Below, one piece after another: positions 11,828 to 40,270 of a DNA stretch of 64,000 nt. The notes under the pieces are model-generated. The model made no database searches. It was not told the DNA's origin and saw only the letters and a program-made list of their open reading frames with translations. Source of the DNA: Holacanthus passer (lineage: Eukaryota; Chordata; Actinopteri; Pomacanthidae); NCBI GenBank assembly GCA_025331565.1, contig JAFREQ010000130.1, positions 749,001-813,000 of the forward strand, given 5' to 3'. Positions within the stretch are counted from its first letter, which is position 1; every line of letters starts with the position of its first letter. A program made the position numbers and the translations under genes.

Positions 11828-13153
11828 GTAAGTAAAGTCTTTCTTCTCCTCAGTGCTGCAGTACTGAAGTACAATAATATTTTATGAGAAATTACTTGAT
11901 CTGAATAGTGTTTTCCCCCAAAATCCTGAATGTGTTTCTTCACTGTTGAAGGCTGGCTGGAATTTATTCAACCCTTTCACACAGCTATAGTTTGTGTAGT
12001 TTCATCTACTGCTGTGATGATTAGTTTGATTAGTTCATTAGTAACTCATCAACAGAGAATTCTCCAATAAAAATCAGAATTATCTACTTGTAGTCTCTCT
12101 AATGTGAAGATTTGCAGCCCTTTTGCATTTCCTTTTGTAAACTGATTCTCGTTGTGCTTTTGGACCATTGGTTGGACTCACTCATGAGGCTCTAGCTTTG
12201 GACAGTGAGCGGCAAAGCTTTATCCATCAATTTGATCATCATGACTTGTGTTCAGCCTGTTCACCCCTCAGTAGTTCTTTCTCTCCTTCAGCCTTAAACA
12301 GGCTGCTTCTCTCTTGCTCAGATTAAGCTTCGGCTGACTGATTGACACAGATTACAGCTGAAGGCACAGAGGTCACAACCTGTGAAGAACAAATATAAAG
12401 GCTCTCAGTTCACACACCAGTAGGCACAATACTCTACAAAACACACAAATATCCTCTCAGTTTCTGACAGTCTGGTCATAGTGAATCATAAAGTTAAAAT
12501 GTATTGAATGTTTTTTGTTAATTGGGGTTTTAGAACAGAGCAGTCTGCTGGATGGAGGTTTGATCAGGTCTGTCAGGTGTCAGCTGTCTTGCGTCACAGT
12601 AACCTGGTTGAGGGCTTTTCACTCATACAGCAGGTTACTGACACTGATGAGGTGAGACGATATAACAAATATGACACTTAAACATAGTCCTACTGCACAG
12701 GGCAAATAGAGTTTTATGAGTATTTTTGTCATTAAGTTTGTTCTAGCCTTGATTTAATGTTTACTCCTGCTGCTAAAAACAACAATTTAAATCATGTCAA
12801 ACTCAGTTTATTTCAGCATAGGTGATATTTGAATATTACATTTTATCGACTTTCAGTTGAATCATATCATGTTGATATTGTATCGTTCTACAATTATTTG
12901 TTGTTGAAATTAATGATTCGGTGCTAGCTGTAGTTTAAAAAATGAAGAAAATATTTATGGTGATAATGAGTTCAACCATATTGCCCAGCCAGGGTTGTAC
13001 CCTTTTGTGTAAATCGTAAATGTAATTGTAGAGTGAAAACACCCATATTTCCAGAAGCCATGCTAAGGACATGACCTTGGTGTCCAATCACACGCTTTGT
13101 GTGGTAATAATTCTACATTCTGAAATGTCCTGATCTGTCTGTCCCCCCTGCAG

Positions 13154-13249
13154 TCACAGAGTCCCTGCCAGGCCAGATCTGCGACTCAGGCCGACCACTG
13201 AGTTTCTGTGTGTTGGGAAGGCCTCGGTCGAGTCCCAGAGGAAGGAGAC
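13154..13249 (+). other. 5' UTR part of the first coding exon, Ca2+ pump
   Basis: The exon starts after the CTGCAG acceptor at 13151-13153. The ATG at 13250 was chosen because the residues after it (MANNS) match the PMCA1 N-terminus. In mammalian PMCA1 the protein starts three residues earlier (MGDMANNS). Here the aligned codon at 13241 is GAA, so only the second Met is available, and no in-frame ATG lies between 13154 and 13249. Confidence 0.6.
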
Positions 13250-30884
<17,635 letters not shown>

Positions 30885-33800
30885 AACCCCGCACCCTGAC
30901 CTGACCACTTCCTGTTACGATGGTCTGTTCGTACTGTATTTTCTACGGCGAGAGTTCTGGTTCTTCTGAGAGCCAAGGAATGAAAAAAAAACATTTTAAA
31001 AACAGACTCACCTGCTGGTTTTTAGAATCCAGGAAGCAGAAATGTTTCCAGGTGTGATTGTAGGTGACTACAGAGCGGCGGCAGCAGGTTCACACAGACT
31101 GATGTTTCCTTCTTTATTTTAATAGACATGAACTCTACAGTTGTTGTTTAGGAGAAGAGTGTTTGTGAAGTGATCGATCAATTATCAGATTCTGATCTGT
31201 AAATAATAATGTTGTTGTTCAGAGGTAGTCGGAGCTCGTTTTAATCTGCAGTTTGTCAGCAAACGAGCTGATGTGAGCTGACGGTGACGAGCTCAGGTTA
31301 GTTTTGTGTCGAGGTTTAACTTTACGGATCTGTGACTGAAATGTGTAGAGTCAGTCAGCTTTGACGAGGGGGGTTGAGTTTTATTCTTACAGAAATGTGT
31401 GTTTGTAGACAGAAAAGGTTAAAGTAAATGTCTAATGTTGGATTTTACCAAAGTTATTAAAAGTTTAAAAACAACTTCCAGAGCAGGACGTTTGTGACGC
31501 AGCTTGACATCAGAAGAAACAAACTGATGATTCCTTTTTTGTCCTTTATATGAAATGTATAAAATAACTTTAAAGGTATCTTCACCTCCAGAAGTCCAGC
31601 AGTCAAACTGTAAACAAATTCAAAATACAAAATTGAAATTCTACATGATATATCCATGAAATATTGACTAAATTAAATGATATAAGGATGAAAGTTCTTA
31701 TTTCACAAAGGTGTTTTCTTTTTTCAGTCTCAGTTGTGGTTTGGAGGAGAAATGACAAAAGGACTTTTTCTTTTTGAGTGAGAGTCTAATCATGAGTCTG
31801 AGGAGTCTGAGGCTTGTGATACAGAGACAAATATCATCAGAGACGACGTGGAAATTCAGACAGGTGGTGGATGAGAGGAACATAGTGACATCAGACTATC
31901 AGAGCCACTGTAAGACAAAAAATATATCTCAGATTTAGTGAAGAAAGTTAAAATGTTTTGAAAATAAAGTTGTAGATTTGAAAAGATAACTTCTCTTAAG
32001 TTATAAGAAAAAGTATTTCGTAATTTCATGAGAAAAAGTTGTGATATGAAAATAGCATTGTGAAACCTGTGACTGTTTCTGAATCTGTAATCTTTCAGAA
32101 AAAAGTGGTAACGTTCAAAGAAAAGAATTTTTCTGGAAATCCACAAGAAAGAAACCATAATTTAATTATTGTTTTAATTTCCTCAGAACAAACGTAATAT
32201 TTCCAGTGTAAAGTTGTAATTTTTTCAGGAGACATTAAAATATTTCACATCACCATGTGATGGGGGGCATGGCGGTGACACACAGCTGAATTAAAGGGAA
32301 GGTAAACAGTATATATATGTCCAGTATATATGGAGAGTGAGGAAATGCTAAAACATGCACCTGGAATCAATCCAACAGACCTGTGTTTGATTGTTCACAG
32401 ATTGTTGATGCAATATGACTTTAACTGGTTGGTTTTCAGGCTGAATGAGGCTCAGCTGTTGAGTCAGGAAGAAGAACCTGTTTCCTCCTGTTTTCCTCTC
32501 ATGGGAGACAGTGGACACACCTGGACTGTACCTGTCCTGTTTGTCCTCACTGATCATGCAGGATGCTGAGACCCAATAAAACTGCCTGACAGCAAACAAC
32601 AGCTCCCCCTGGTGGAGAATCTGAGTTCCTGTTTCACACGGGAAGCTGCAGGCAGGTGTGCTGATCCCAGATGACAGACAGGTGAGCAGAGAGAGAGAGA
32701 GACAGATGATAATAAAACACACCAAGCAACCATCCTTAAAAGGCTGAAAATAAGACAAAACACACTCACAACAGTGTCACAGATGTCACAGAGGAGGGGC
32801 CCAAACACCATGTCAGCCACTTAACTTTAAGCTCATCTGTTTCACCCAGTTTACCATTAATTTAGGAAATTCTTTAGACTTCTCTGCTCATTTGCTGACT
32901 AGTAATCACATACTCACAACATGATCCAGGTGTCACAGGTGTCTCAATATGTGGATGTATTTTTTTGATAATTTTTATTCTGTATAATTAATTTTTAACA
33001 AATACTGATTGTTAAAATTTAAATTAATTATACAGATTAATATAAGTAAGAATTTGAGAACTTTTTCTCTTGACCAGCCCTAGTGGTCTGTGCCAGTATT
33101 ACAGGTGGTCTGTGCCAGTATTACAGGTGGTCTGTGCCAGTATCCCTGACAGCTGAGCAAAGTTCATAAACTGTTGAGAGAAGATTTAAAGATAAAGAAC
33201 AGTTTTAACAAATTTTAAGACGTTGCTGTAAATGACTGTGTTAATTAATGATTATTATTTTATTATTATTTATTATAATTATTCATTTATAACTTTGTTA
33301 TTATTGTTATTTCAATTTATGTATCATCTGATCATATTGATCAAAAAGTTAAAATAATTCGTTAAAATAATAAATGAATACATTTTTTAAAAATAGATTA
33401 TTTTATTGGAATCAAACAGGTTTAAACCCGGAAACTGGCTGTAACTTTATGGACTACAATCCCCACAACTCCGCTTACTGATTCGTCATTCACTTTCAGC
33501 AAATGTCTGAGTACGTCCGAGTCACGTGATCAACAGCGCAGGAGATTTGAATTGTTTGTGTGATTCCATGTTTTCTTGACGCTGTTTGCGGAGCAGAAAA
33601 GAAGATTTGTGAGTTTTCAGAGGAATTTGAGGTTTGTAGTTTTTACTTTAATCAGTCAGTGACTCTGTGCGAGTCCTCTGAATGTGAATGAACCAAACTC
33701 CGTCTTTAAACTCTCAGTTTAAAGCTCGTATCAGTGAACGTTTGGTTTAAGCTAGCTGGTGAACTAACGAGCCAACAGGCTAACTGTAAAGTTAGCATGA

Positions 33801-33943
33801 GCATTCAAGTGCATGTTTAAATTCACTTTCTCTGCTGTTTGTCAGAATGTTTGTGTAACCATAGTTTAATGCCATAGCTGAATGTGCCGCTACAGATCTG
33901 ATCCGGATCAAACTGTTTCCCCCAGAGAAGAACCAACATCGGG
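30885..33943. other. Ca2+ pump 3' UTR and gtse1 5' flank
   Basis: From 30885 to roughly 31460 or 32580 is probable 3' UTR: ATTAAA at 31456-31461, AATAAA at 32575-32580, neither certain. A 22-bp tandem repeat lies at 33083-33142. Positions 33400-33943 carry the gtse1 promoter and 5' UTR. No further gene is supported; the 136-residue minus-strand ORF at 32348-32758 matches nothing known to me. Confidence 0.5.
33083..33142. repeat. 22-bp tandem repeat, about 2.7 copies
   Basis: The unit contains GGTCTGTGCCAGTATTACAG. Copies start near 33085, 33107 and 33129 and are almost identical. Confidence 0.9.
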
Positions 33944-36900
33944 ATGGACTGTCGAGCTAACAGCGGTGAGCTACAGCTAACTGACCCTGGACCAGCATTT
34001 ATACACAGTTAGCGCCGCGTTCATGTGTTTTTTTTAACCTGTCTTATGACCAGTGTTTGTGTCTCTGAACAGATCTGTTCTTTCTACCTGATGAGAAGTT
34101 CGACTTCGATGTTTCTCTGTCACCTGACAGGTAAGAAACACGTCACAGTGTTCAAGTATCACCAGGACCAGAATCACCAGTACTCATACTGATACCAATA
34201 CTTTTCACTGTTAAAAGCCCTCAGTGTCATCAGGTGAAAGCATCATTAACAGGCTCCTTCTGAAAACACTTCCATTACCACCAAAAGGTGTAACTTCCAC
34301 AGGGGCTTGGGGGTGATATCTTCCTCTGTTTTCAAAATCCTCTTTTTGTCAACCTACTTTTCAGCTTCAGCTTGATATTCTTACTAAAGTTACACTAACT
34401 GACCTGTAATCACTAACTAAACTGAATGTCCAGCTGCCAAAATCGAGGTTCAAGATTCTGCTTGTCATTATACAGTACAGTATTGCACAATGTGCAAATG
34501 CATCTTTATTGTAGGAGTTACCCCCTCCACACAGAAATTGTAAAAACAAAAGAGCAAGTGTTAAATCTCTCGTAAAACATTTTGCTGTCAACTTTAATTG
34601 GCAGTGGCTTTCTGAAGTCTGTTGGCCCACAGTATTGTTTAATGTGTAATATGAGCTCTCTGTTAATCGTGAAAGTAAACACAACTTTAGAATTAGCAAA
34701 ATAAATGATAGAGAGATTTAGCCACTCCACGCATGTATTATTTTCTTACATGACCATTATGATGAAAAGCAGTTTATTGTTTTGAACAGTCAAAATGGTG
34801 GCATCTGCTGGTGAAGTACTGGTACAACAATAAATCAAAGAACCAGCAGCCAGTTGTTTGTGTTCCTCTCATCTATGATGTCTCTCTCTGCTCTGCAGCT
34901 CCAGAGGTGATGAAGATGAGGTGTTCGTGGGTCCGGTCAGCCATAAGGAGAGATGTGTTTCTGTGAATGTGGCATATCAGCTTGGGAAAAGCAACGTGCG
35001 GGAGAGCTGGAGTCCACTGACTGGAGATCAGCTGGAGGCTGTGTGTCAGGAAGCCCACAAACTAGCCAACGAGCTACAGAGCAGCGAACTGAGCCGGCCA
35101 AACAGCGAGGATGATAAGACCACCGACGTGACCACTGACACTACAACCAACAGGGAGGAGTTTGTCCAGGATGCTGAGGCCAAACTGGGTGTGCTCGGTC
35201 AGGCCGCCAGCGCACTCAGCCCCATCAAACGGCAGACCTTCTGTGTACAGGACAGTCCCATGAAGCAGCTGCCGCCTGCTGTCCAGCGCCACCTGCTGAG
35301 AGGAAGTAGCTCCAACACAGCTTCATCCACCCGGCATACCTCCACCAATGGAAATTCAGTCACCCGCCCAGCTGCATCCACCAGACTCAGCACGTCCAGC
35401 CCTGTGACCCGAGCCAAGGCTCAGCCCAGGACGGGGCTGCGAGGGAAAGCCTCACTGGGCGCCGTGCTGCCGAGCAAACCAGCTGCCCCAACAACTTCCT
35501 GTTCAACCAGCAAGAGCAGAGTGGAGAAAACAAGACTGCAACCACCGAGCAAAGTAGGAGAGAAGTTTGTTTTTTACTTTTTAATTCTCAGGTGGAACAT
35601 TCAGTCTATAAAGCACCAAAATAATGACGAGGTTGATGGTAAGATAAGATAAGATAAACCTGTATTCATCCCACATGGTGCCAGCTGGTGTCAGCCTATA
35701 ACAGCTCTCGTAAGAGTTTACCAAACCTTGTGAGTCTTTGGTACAAGGTTCTTCTTGTTGAAATCTACTTCCAGGACCTGGCCCCCAGTTTGGATACTGC
35801 TGTGTTAATATATGAATGAAGATGTGTTGATGTCACCTGTCGGCTCTCTTCTTCCTGTTTCAGGCGGTGGGGGGCTGGAGGCGTAGCCCATCCTCTCGCT
35901 CCTCCAGCAGGGCAGAGTCATGTGAGGATCTGCTCTCTGATTCGGCGAGCGTTGCTTCTGACATCAGTGACTCCTCCCTCAACTCCAGTCTGCTGGGAAA
36001 ACGAACACTGGCTCCGCCCACCAAGGTAAGACACCTGTTCAGAACTGAGTCTGGCTGACTTGTCATTGGATGGAATTAGTCACTGCAGCCAAACATTTTT
36101 AATTTAACTGATCATATTGATCATGTATTTATCTGTATTATCATAGACATCCTGACATGGTGTGAAAATAACTGCTCTTTTTCTCTCTGTCAGAGTGTTG
36201 TAAGGAACATGTCAGGTGTGAAAGCTCCACCCCTTCAAAGTAGGAGGGTGGCAGACAGGAAGAACACGTCTTCATCCTCATCCTCAGTGTCCAGCTTCAA
36301 CTCCAGCATGTCTCTGTCCCCTGCTAAAGGTACGCTAACAGCTAACAAATAGAGAGTGTGACTTCCTAAACAGAGAAGGCCTACATCAATCACACATTGG
36401 CAACAACTATTATCCATCCTCTATGCTGCGAGCGAATGTAGCATATAACAACAGGTTCAAACTTGTGACATGTTTTTTTTTATCCCCTGGCCACAGTGCT
36501 TCACAGTTCTAGTTTGTAAACCTCTACCTTCCCCACACCGCAATGCTCAAAAGAAACTGACCAAACACAACCAACCTGTTCCATGCAGTTATTACTAAAT
36601 CAATTCCAGACCAGACCAATAATACTAGACCTGAGCTGTGAACAGTTAACTAAAAGCAAACTAACCAACTACTAGTCAACTGACTAACAGCTTACAACTG
36701 CCTGCAAACTATCCAGTTAACAACCCTGCTGTCATCATCCACTCAGAACAGGTGTTGTGTCTCTTCTCAGGTAAACTGAACTCTTCTTTGAACCGGAGTC
36801 TGAGTGGCTCCACTGGCCCCGCCCCCAGCAGCATCAGCAGACCAGCGAATCAAAGCAAATCTCGTCGCTCCACCGTCTATGCCACCGTGGAGCCAGCGTC

Positions 36901-39006
36901 CTCCACCGTCAGCCGCCGCTCACTGTCCACTCAGGCCAGGAAGCTGCCTGAGGTGGAACGCGCCAAAGCCACAAGGTCCACACCGCTAAAGAGAGCCGAG
37001 GCCACGCCCCTCCAGCCCACACCCGCCAAGAGAGTTTTAGAGAGGACTTCCCTGCACGCCACCACTGCCTCAGCCCGGCCACAGAGCAGTTTGAAAACCA
37101 AATCTAAACCTGAGGCCCTGGGCCCACCAACACCCAGTGGAGGAGTCAGAGGAGCCCCCCACGGTGAGGGACGCTGATGATGTCATCAGAGCTTTACATC
37201 AGTTTGTTTCATTCATTCATGGAATTTAATGAGAAAACTGATTCCGTTTGTGTTCAGAGATAAAGAGCAGATTCTAATTTTACCCTTCAGGACTGAACTG
37301 ATCAGTTTTTAATTTAGATTTTTTGGTTCAAACTATCTCTTTAGTTTCTGTATTTGATTCCCTGATACACTCACACTGTCTCTGTTTTTGTGTTTCATCT
37401 CCAGATGTTTCAAAGATATTGAAGCCAAAGAGGCTGATGTCGGCGAGCAGCGTGGACAGGTAGATGACCTCACACTCTCTGTAAACATGTAGTCAGCTGT
37501 ATGTTTTTTACTCAGCTGAACATTTAGATCGTTCGTGTGTATGCCTCAGATTTACTGAAACTGCTGAAACAGTTCAGGACTTTCAAGCTCTGCTTTGTAA
37601 AACTCTCATTTTTAGTATTTGGTGACTTCTGCTCCATTCGTGGGCATGTTTCATTCACAGAACAGTTGGCATTGAGCAGTAATTTTGGGGCCCTGACACA
37701 GCATGTTTGTACATTACAAGAGGATGTAAGGATGCAAATATTGTTCTTACATGAGGCCAAAAGAAAAGCTTTGGGTACAAGAAATTTCTACAGGGAGCTT
37801 TAATTGTCGTAACACCATGTATCAGCTCTGAACACTTTATCGCTTAGCCAGTTCTAATCAATGATGGCCAGGTGAAAGTGGAAATAAGTACTGAGGAACA
37901 TTCTAAACATTAAACACGTCACCCAGCTAAAAAACACCCGGAGTTAAAGTACATCTTTCTGACAGCTCAGACATCCAGAATTAACACCTTCCTCTCCTTT
38001 AGTCTTCCTCAGAAGCCCTCTGTTGGTCCTCTGACACCCTCTGCTGGCAGATCGCTGCAGGTGAAGGCGCCACGTCCCTCTGCCCTCCCCACCCCGCTGA
38101 GACGCAGGATGTCCGCCATCCCCGTCGCCACGCCCACCAAACAGTCTCTGACCACAAGACCTCCACCCACCACTAACTCCAACCCCGCCCCTGACACCGC
38201 CTCAGCCAGGAGGGAGAGAAGCTGCAGGTGAGATGCTTTGAACCAATAAGAAGGCTGCTTTAACCTCTGAGGAAGCGATCCTACTGCCTCAGATCACCTC
38301 CCTCTTATAATAATGACACATGAGGTCTCACTTTGTCATCTATCACTGTTGTTTCTGTGTAGCCCCACCCCCACATGCATGCAGGAGGCGGAGCCTGTTG
38401 ATGACATCCAGCCCTTCTGTCTGGAGGAGGAGGAGCCTCCCACTGCGCCACTCTCCAGCCCTCCTCAGACTGACCAATCAGATCCCATGGATCTTGAAGC
38501 ACCGAGTCAGGCCGAATCAGAGCCCAACAGAAACCTGATCGAACTGGAGACTGCAGAGGAGAACAACAAGACACAGGAGGTCAGAGGTCACACACAAACT
38601 CAGAGCTGATTCTGTGGTCACAGACTGAAAGTGCAGGTTCATGAGTCCAGAGTCGTGAGGAGCTTCATCCTCTTCATCACTCTGACGCTCTCTCTGTTCT
38701 CTCATCAGGTTCTCCTGTTGGATCTTCCAGCTCCGACTCTGCTGCCTCAAGAGAAACTGCTCATCGACTTGACCAACACCCCCGACCTGATCCGGACCAG
38801 CAGCAAGACCTGCACCGCAACTCAGGTAACTGGCATCTCTGGTTCATCCACAAACTCACAGCAGATTTATTTGTCTCGAGGGAATTTTTAAATGAAAACT
38901 GTTTCATTTGTTTGAGCAGCTGATCGACCTGAGCTCTCCACTCATCAAGTGGAGTCCAGAAGACAAGAGGGAGAACAACGCTCCTCTCATCAACCTGTCC
39001 TTCTGA
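33944..39006 (+). CDS. gtse1: G2 and S phase-expressed protein 1
   Basis: GTSE1 is a cell-cycle-regulated microtubule and clathrin-binding protein that dampens p53 and tunes spindle microtubule stability. Coding exons: 33944-33965, 34073-34130, 34899-35553, 35864-36025, 36194-36329, 36771-37163, 37405-37459, 38003-38227, 38363-38579, 38709-38825, 38920-39006. These give 708 residues with all phases consistent. The N-terminal conserved block (LPDEKFDFDVSLSP, then DEDEVFVGPVSHKERC) is diagnostic of the family. The middle is Ser/Pro/Arg-rich and disordered, as expected. An EB1-type SxIP motif (SAIP, residues 531-534) lies in a basic, Pro-rich setting. The C-terminus has clathrin-box-like LLDL (644-647), LIDL (659-662 and 681-684) and LINL (703-706), like the LIDL repeats of human GTSE1. 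The short first exon codes only seven full residues. Confidence 0.94.
35639..35675 (-). repeat. Dispersed retroelement 3' tail, copy 2
   Basis: The minus strand reads CATGTGGGATGAATACAGG followed by a (TTATC)n run. It is a diverged version of the tail at 14148 and 42018 and sits inside a gtse1 intron. Confidence 0.6.
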
Positions 39007-39240
39007 TCCAGATCCTCCTGAAGACCTGGTTCTGATGGTCTCTGCAGTAAACTGGACTCAGCAGGTTTCTGTCTACAGAAACTATTAATAATCCAATTAG
39101 TGACAGTTTTTGTCAGTGAAGTCTTTACTGAAGCCGAGTATTATGTTTTAAATGATGAAAATATTTAAAGGTCGCTGAAGTTTTTCTGCACCTGATTGTA
39201 CTTTTATTCGTCTCTGTCTTGCTGCTCTTATTGATGTCTG

Positions 39241-39246
39241 AATAAA
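39241..39246 (+). terminator. Polyadenylation signal of gtse1
   Basis: AATAAA lies 235 bases after the gtse1 stop and is followed by GT-rich sequence (39255-39320) that would serve as the downstream element. Confidence 0.65.
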
Positions 39247-39494
39247 TGTTGTAAATGTCACTACTGTAAACGCTTGTGCTCCTGTGTGCCCATGTGCTGC
39301 TGAAGTTTGTGTGTCGGATTAAAATTTCACTTTGAGAAATCCAGATCCAGACTATCTCAAAGTTTTCAGGTGCGTTTCGGTTGTCACTCATGTTTAAAAT
39401 CAGCCTGGTTCGCATGTACATAAGGAGTGACAACTTTATCGAGCTCTACATAAGGAATATGTCTCTGGGTGGAATGATAACTTTTTCCTTCGTC

Positions 39495-39504
39495 ACTTTC
39501 ACTC
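39495..39504 (-). promoter_or_regulatory. Weak ISRE/IRF-like half sites upstream of ART-like gene
   Basis: The minus strand reads GAGTGAAAGT, two GA-rich IRF half sites with one mismatch to GAAANNGAAA. On its own it would be unremarkable. It is listed because better matches follow at 39591 and 40135 in the same 5' flank. Confidence 0.3.
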
Positions 39505-39590
39505 AGAGAACAGTGGTCGCAGTGTAACCACCAGTTAGGCACTCAATGTGATTTCTTGTAAGAGCGCCTCTTTCCCAGCAGACATTAATG

Positions 39591-39601
39591 GAAAGTGAAA
39601 C
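39591..39601 (+). promoter_or_regulatory. ISRE core upstream of ART-like gene
   Basis: GAAAGTGAAAC is an exact GAAANNGAAA interferon-stimulated response element core. It lies about 680 bases upstream of the ATG, and about 350 bases past the presumed gtse1 polyadenylation signal. Confidence 0.5.
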
Positions 39602-40134
39602 ACTCTGCTCCCTCTGTTATTTATGCAGCGTTATCTCATCCTTGCAGTGGCCTGACCCTCAGAAATGCTGCTCTGAGTAGTGAAGAGTGTTCAAGAAAAT
39701 GTAATTAAAAAATGTGATAAAAACTAAATATTAAGATCAGAAATCATATTTTCCCGTCTGCTCAGTTAATAAGCCCACATCAAAAGGCTGCTCAACAATT
39801 CCTGTAATATCCACTGTTGTAAAGATGTCATATAGAGTCTGTAACAGGATAAAACAGAAAAAACTGTCTCTGATATAAAAAAAACTGATGAAAAAAATTC
39901 AATAAAGTCTGTATTTCTCACTATATCCTTGGCAGTGCATGGAGAAGACAATCAAAAAGCATCCAGATCATTATAAAATGAGGTAAACAAAACAACAAAA
40001 GGAAATCAATATCAAACAAAACATATAGTATAATTATAATAAATATATTTGCTCATATTGTTGCCTTTCATTATTGTGAAATAATGACAAAAAAAGTGCA
40101 TGACTGCTGTGTCATGATTTGCCTCTCAGGTTAC

Positions 40135-40146
40135 ACTTTCACTTCC
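40135..40146 (-). promoter_or_regulatory. ISRE / PRDI-like site upstream of ART-like gene
   Basis: The minus strand reads GGAAGTGAAAGT, which fits GGAANNGAAA and closely resembles the PRDI/IRF element of interferon-beta promoters. It lies 53 bases upstream of the TATA box, a typical position in interferon-stimulated genes. A further looser site (TTTCTCTTTA) is at 40163-40172. Confidence 0.6.
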
Positions 40147-40198
40147 TCAAGTCTGAGCTCACTTTCTCTTTAAAAGGACGGTCAATGTCTGGAGACGA

Positions 40199-40206
40199 TA
40201 TAAATA
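40199..40206 (+). promoter_or_regulatory. TATA box of ART-like gene
   Basis: TATAAATA lies 65-72 bases before the ATG at 40271. This predicts transcription starting near 40230 and a short 5' UTR with no ATG before the start codon. A proximal TATA box with an ISRE just upstream is the usual architecture of inducible innate-immune genes. Confidence 0.65.
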
Positions 40207-40270
40207 CGAGCCCAGTTTCACAGGCACATTTAAAGGCTCTTTGTAGGAAGGAGGACACAACAACACGAGC

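Larger units (their letters stand above)
39007..40270. other. gtse1 3' UTR and promoter of the ART-like gene
   Basis: The gtse1 3' UTR runs to about 39265. The rest is the 5' flank of the ART-like gene with ISRE-like sites at 39495, 39591, 40135 and 40163 and the TATA box at 40199. Positions 39660-40090 are AT-rich without recognisable content. Confidence 0.6.

Noticed and set aside
32348..32758. 136-codon minus-strand ORF in the Ca2+ pump 3' flank
   Set aside because: AT-rich flank, no recognisable motifs, no supporting splice or promoter signals.
33083..33142. Possible CRISPR-like direct repeats
   Set aside because: Tandem 22-bp units without spacers, in a vertebrate intergenic region; an ordinary minisatellite.
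35554..35652. Extension of the long gtse1 exon beyond 35553
   Set aside because: The open frame continues by chance into the intron and a retroelement tail; splicing at 35553 to 35864 gives the conserved-type Ser/Arg-rich continuation.
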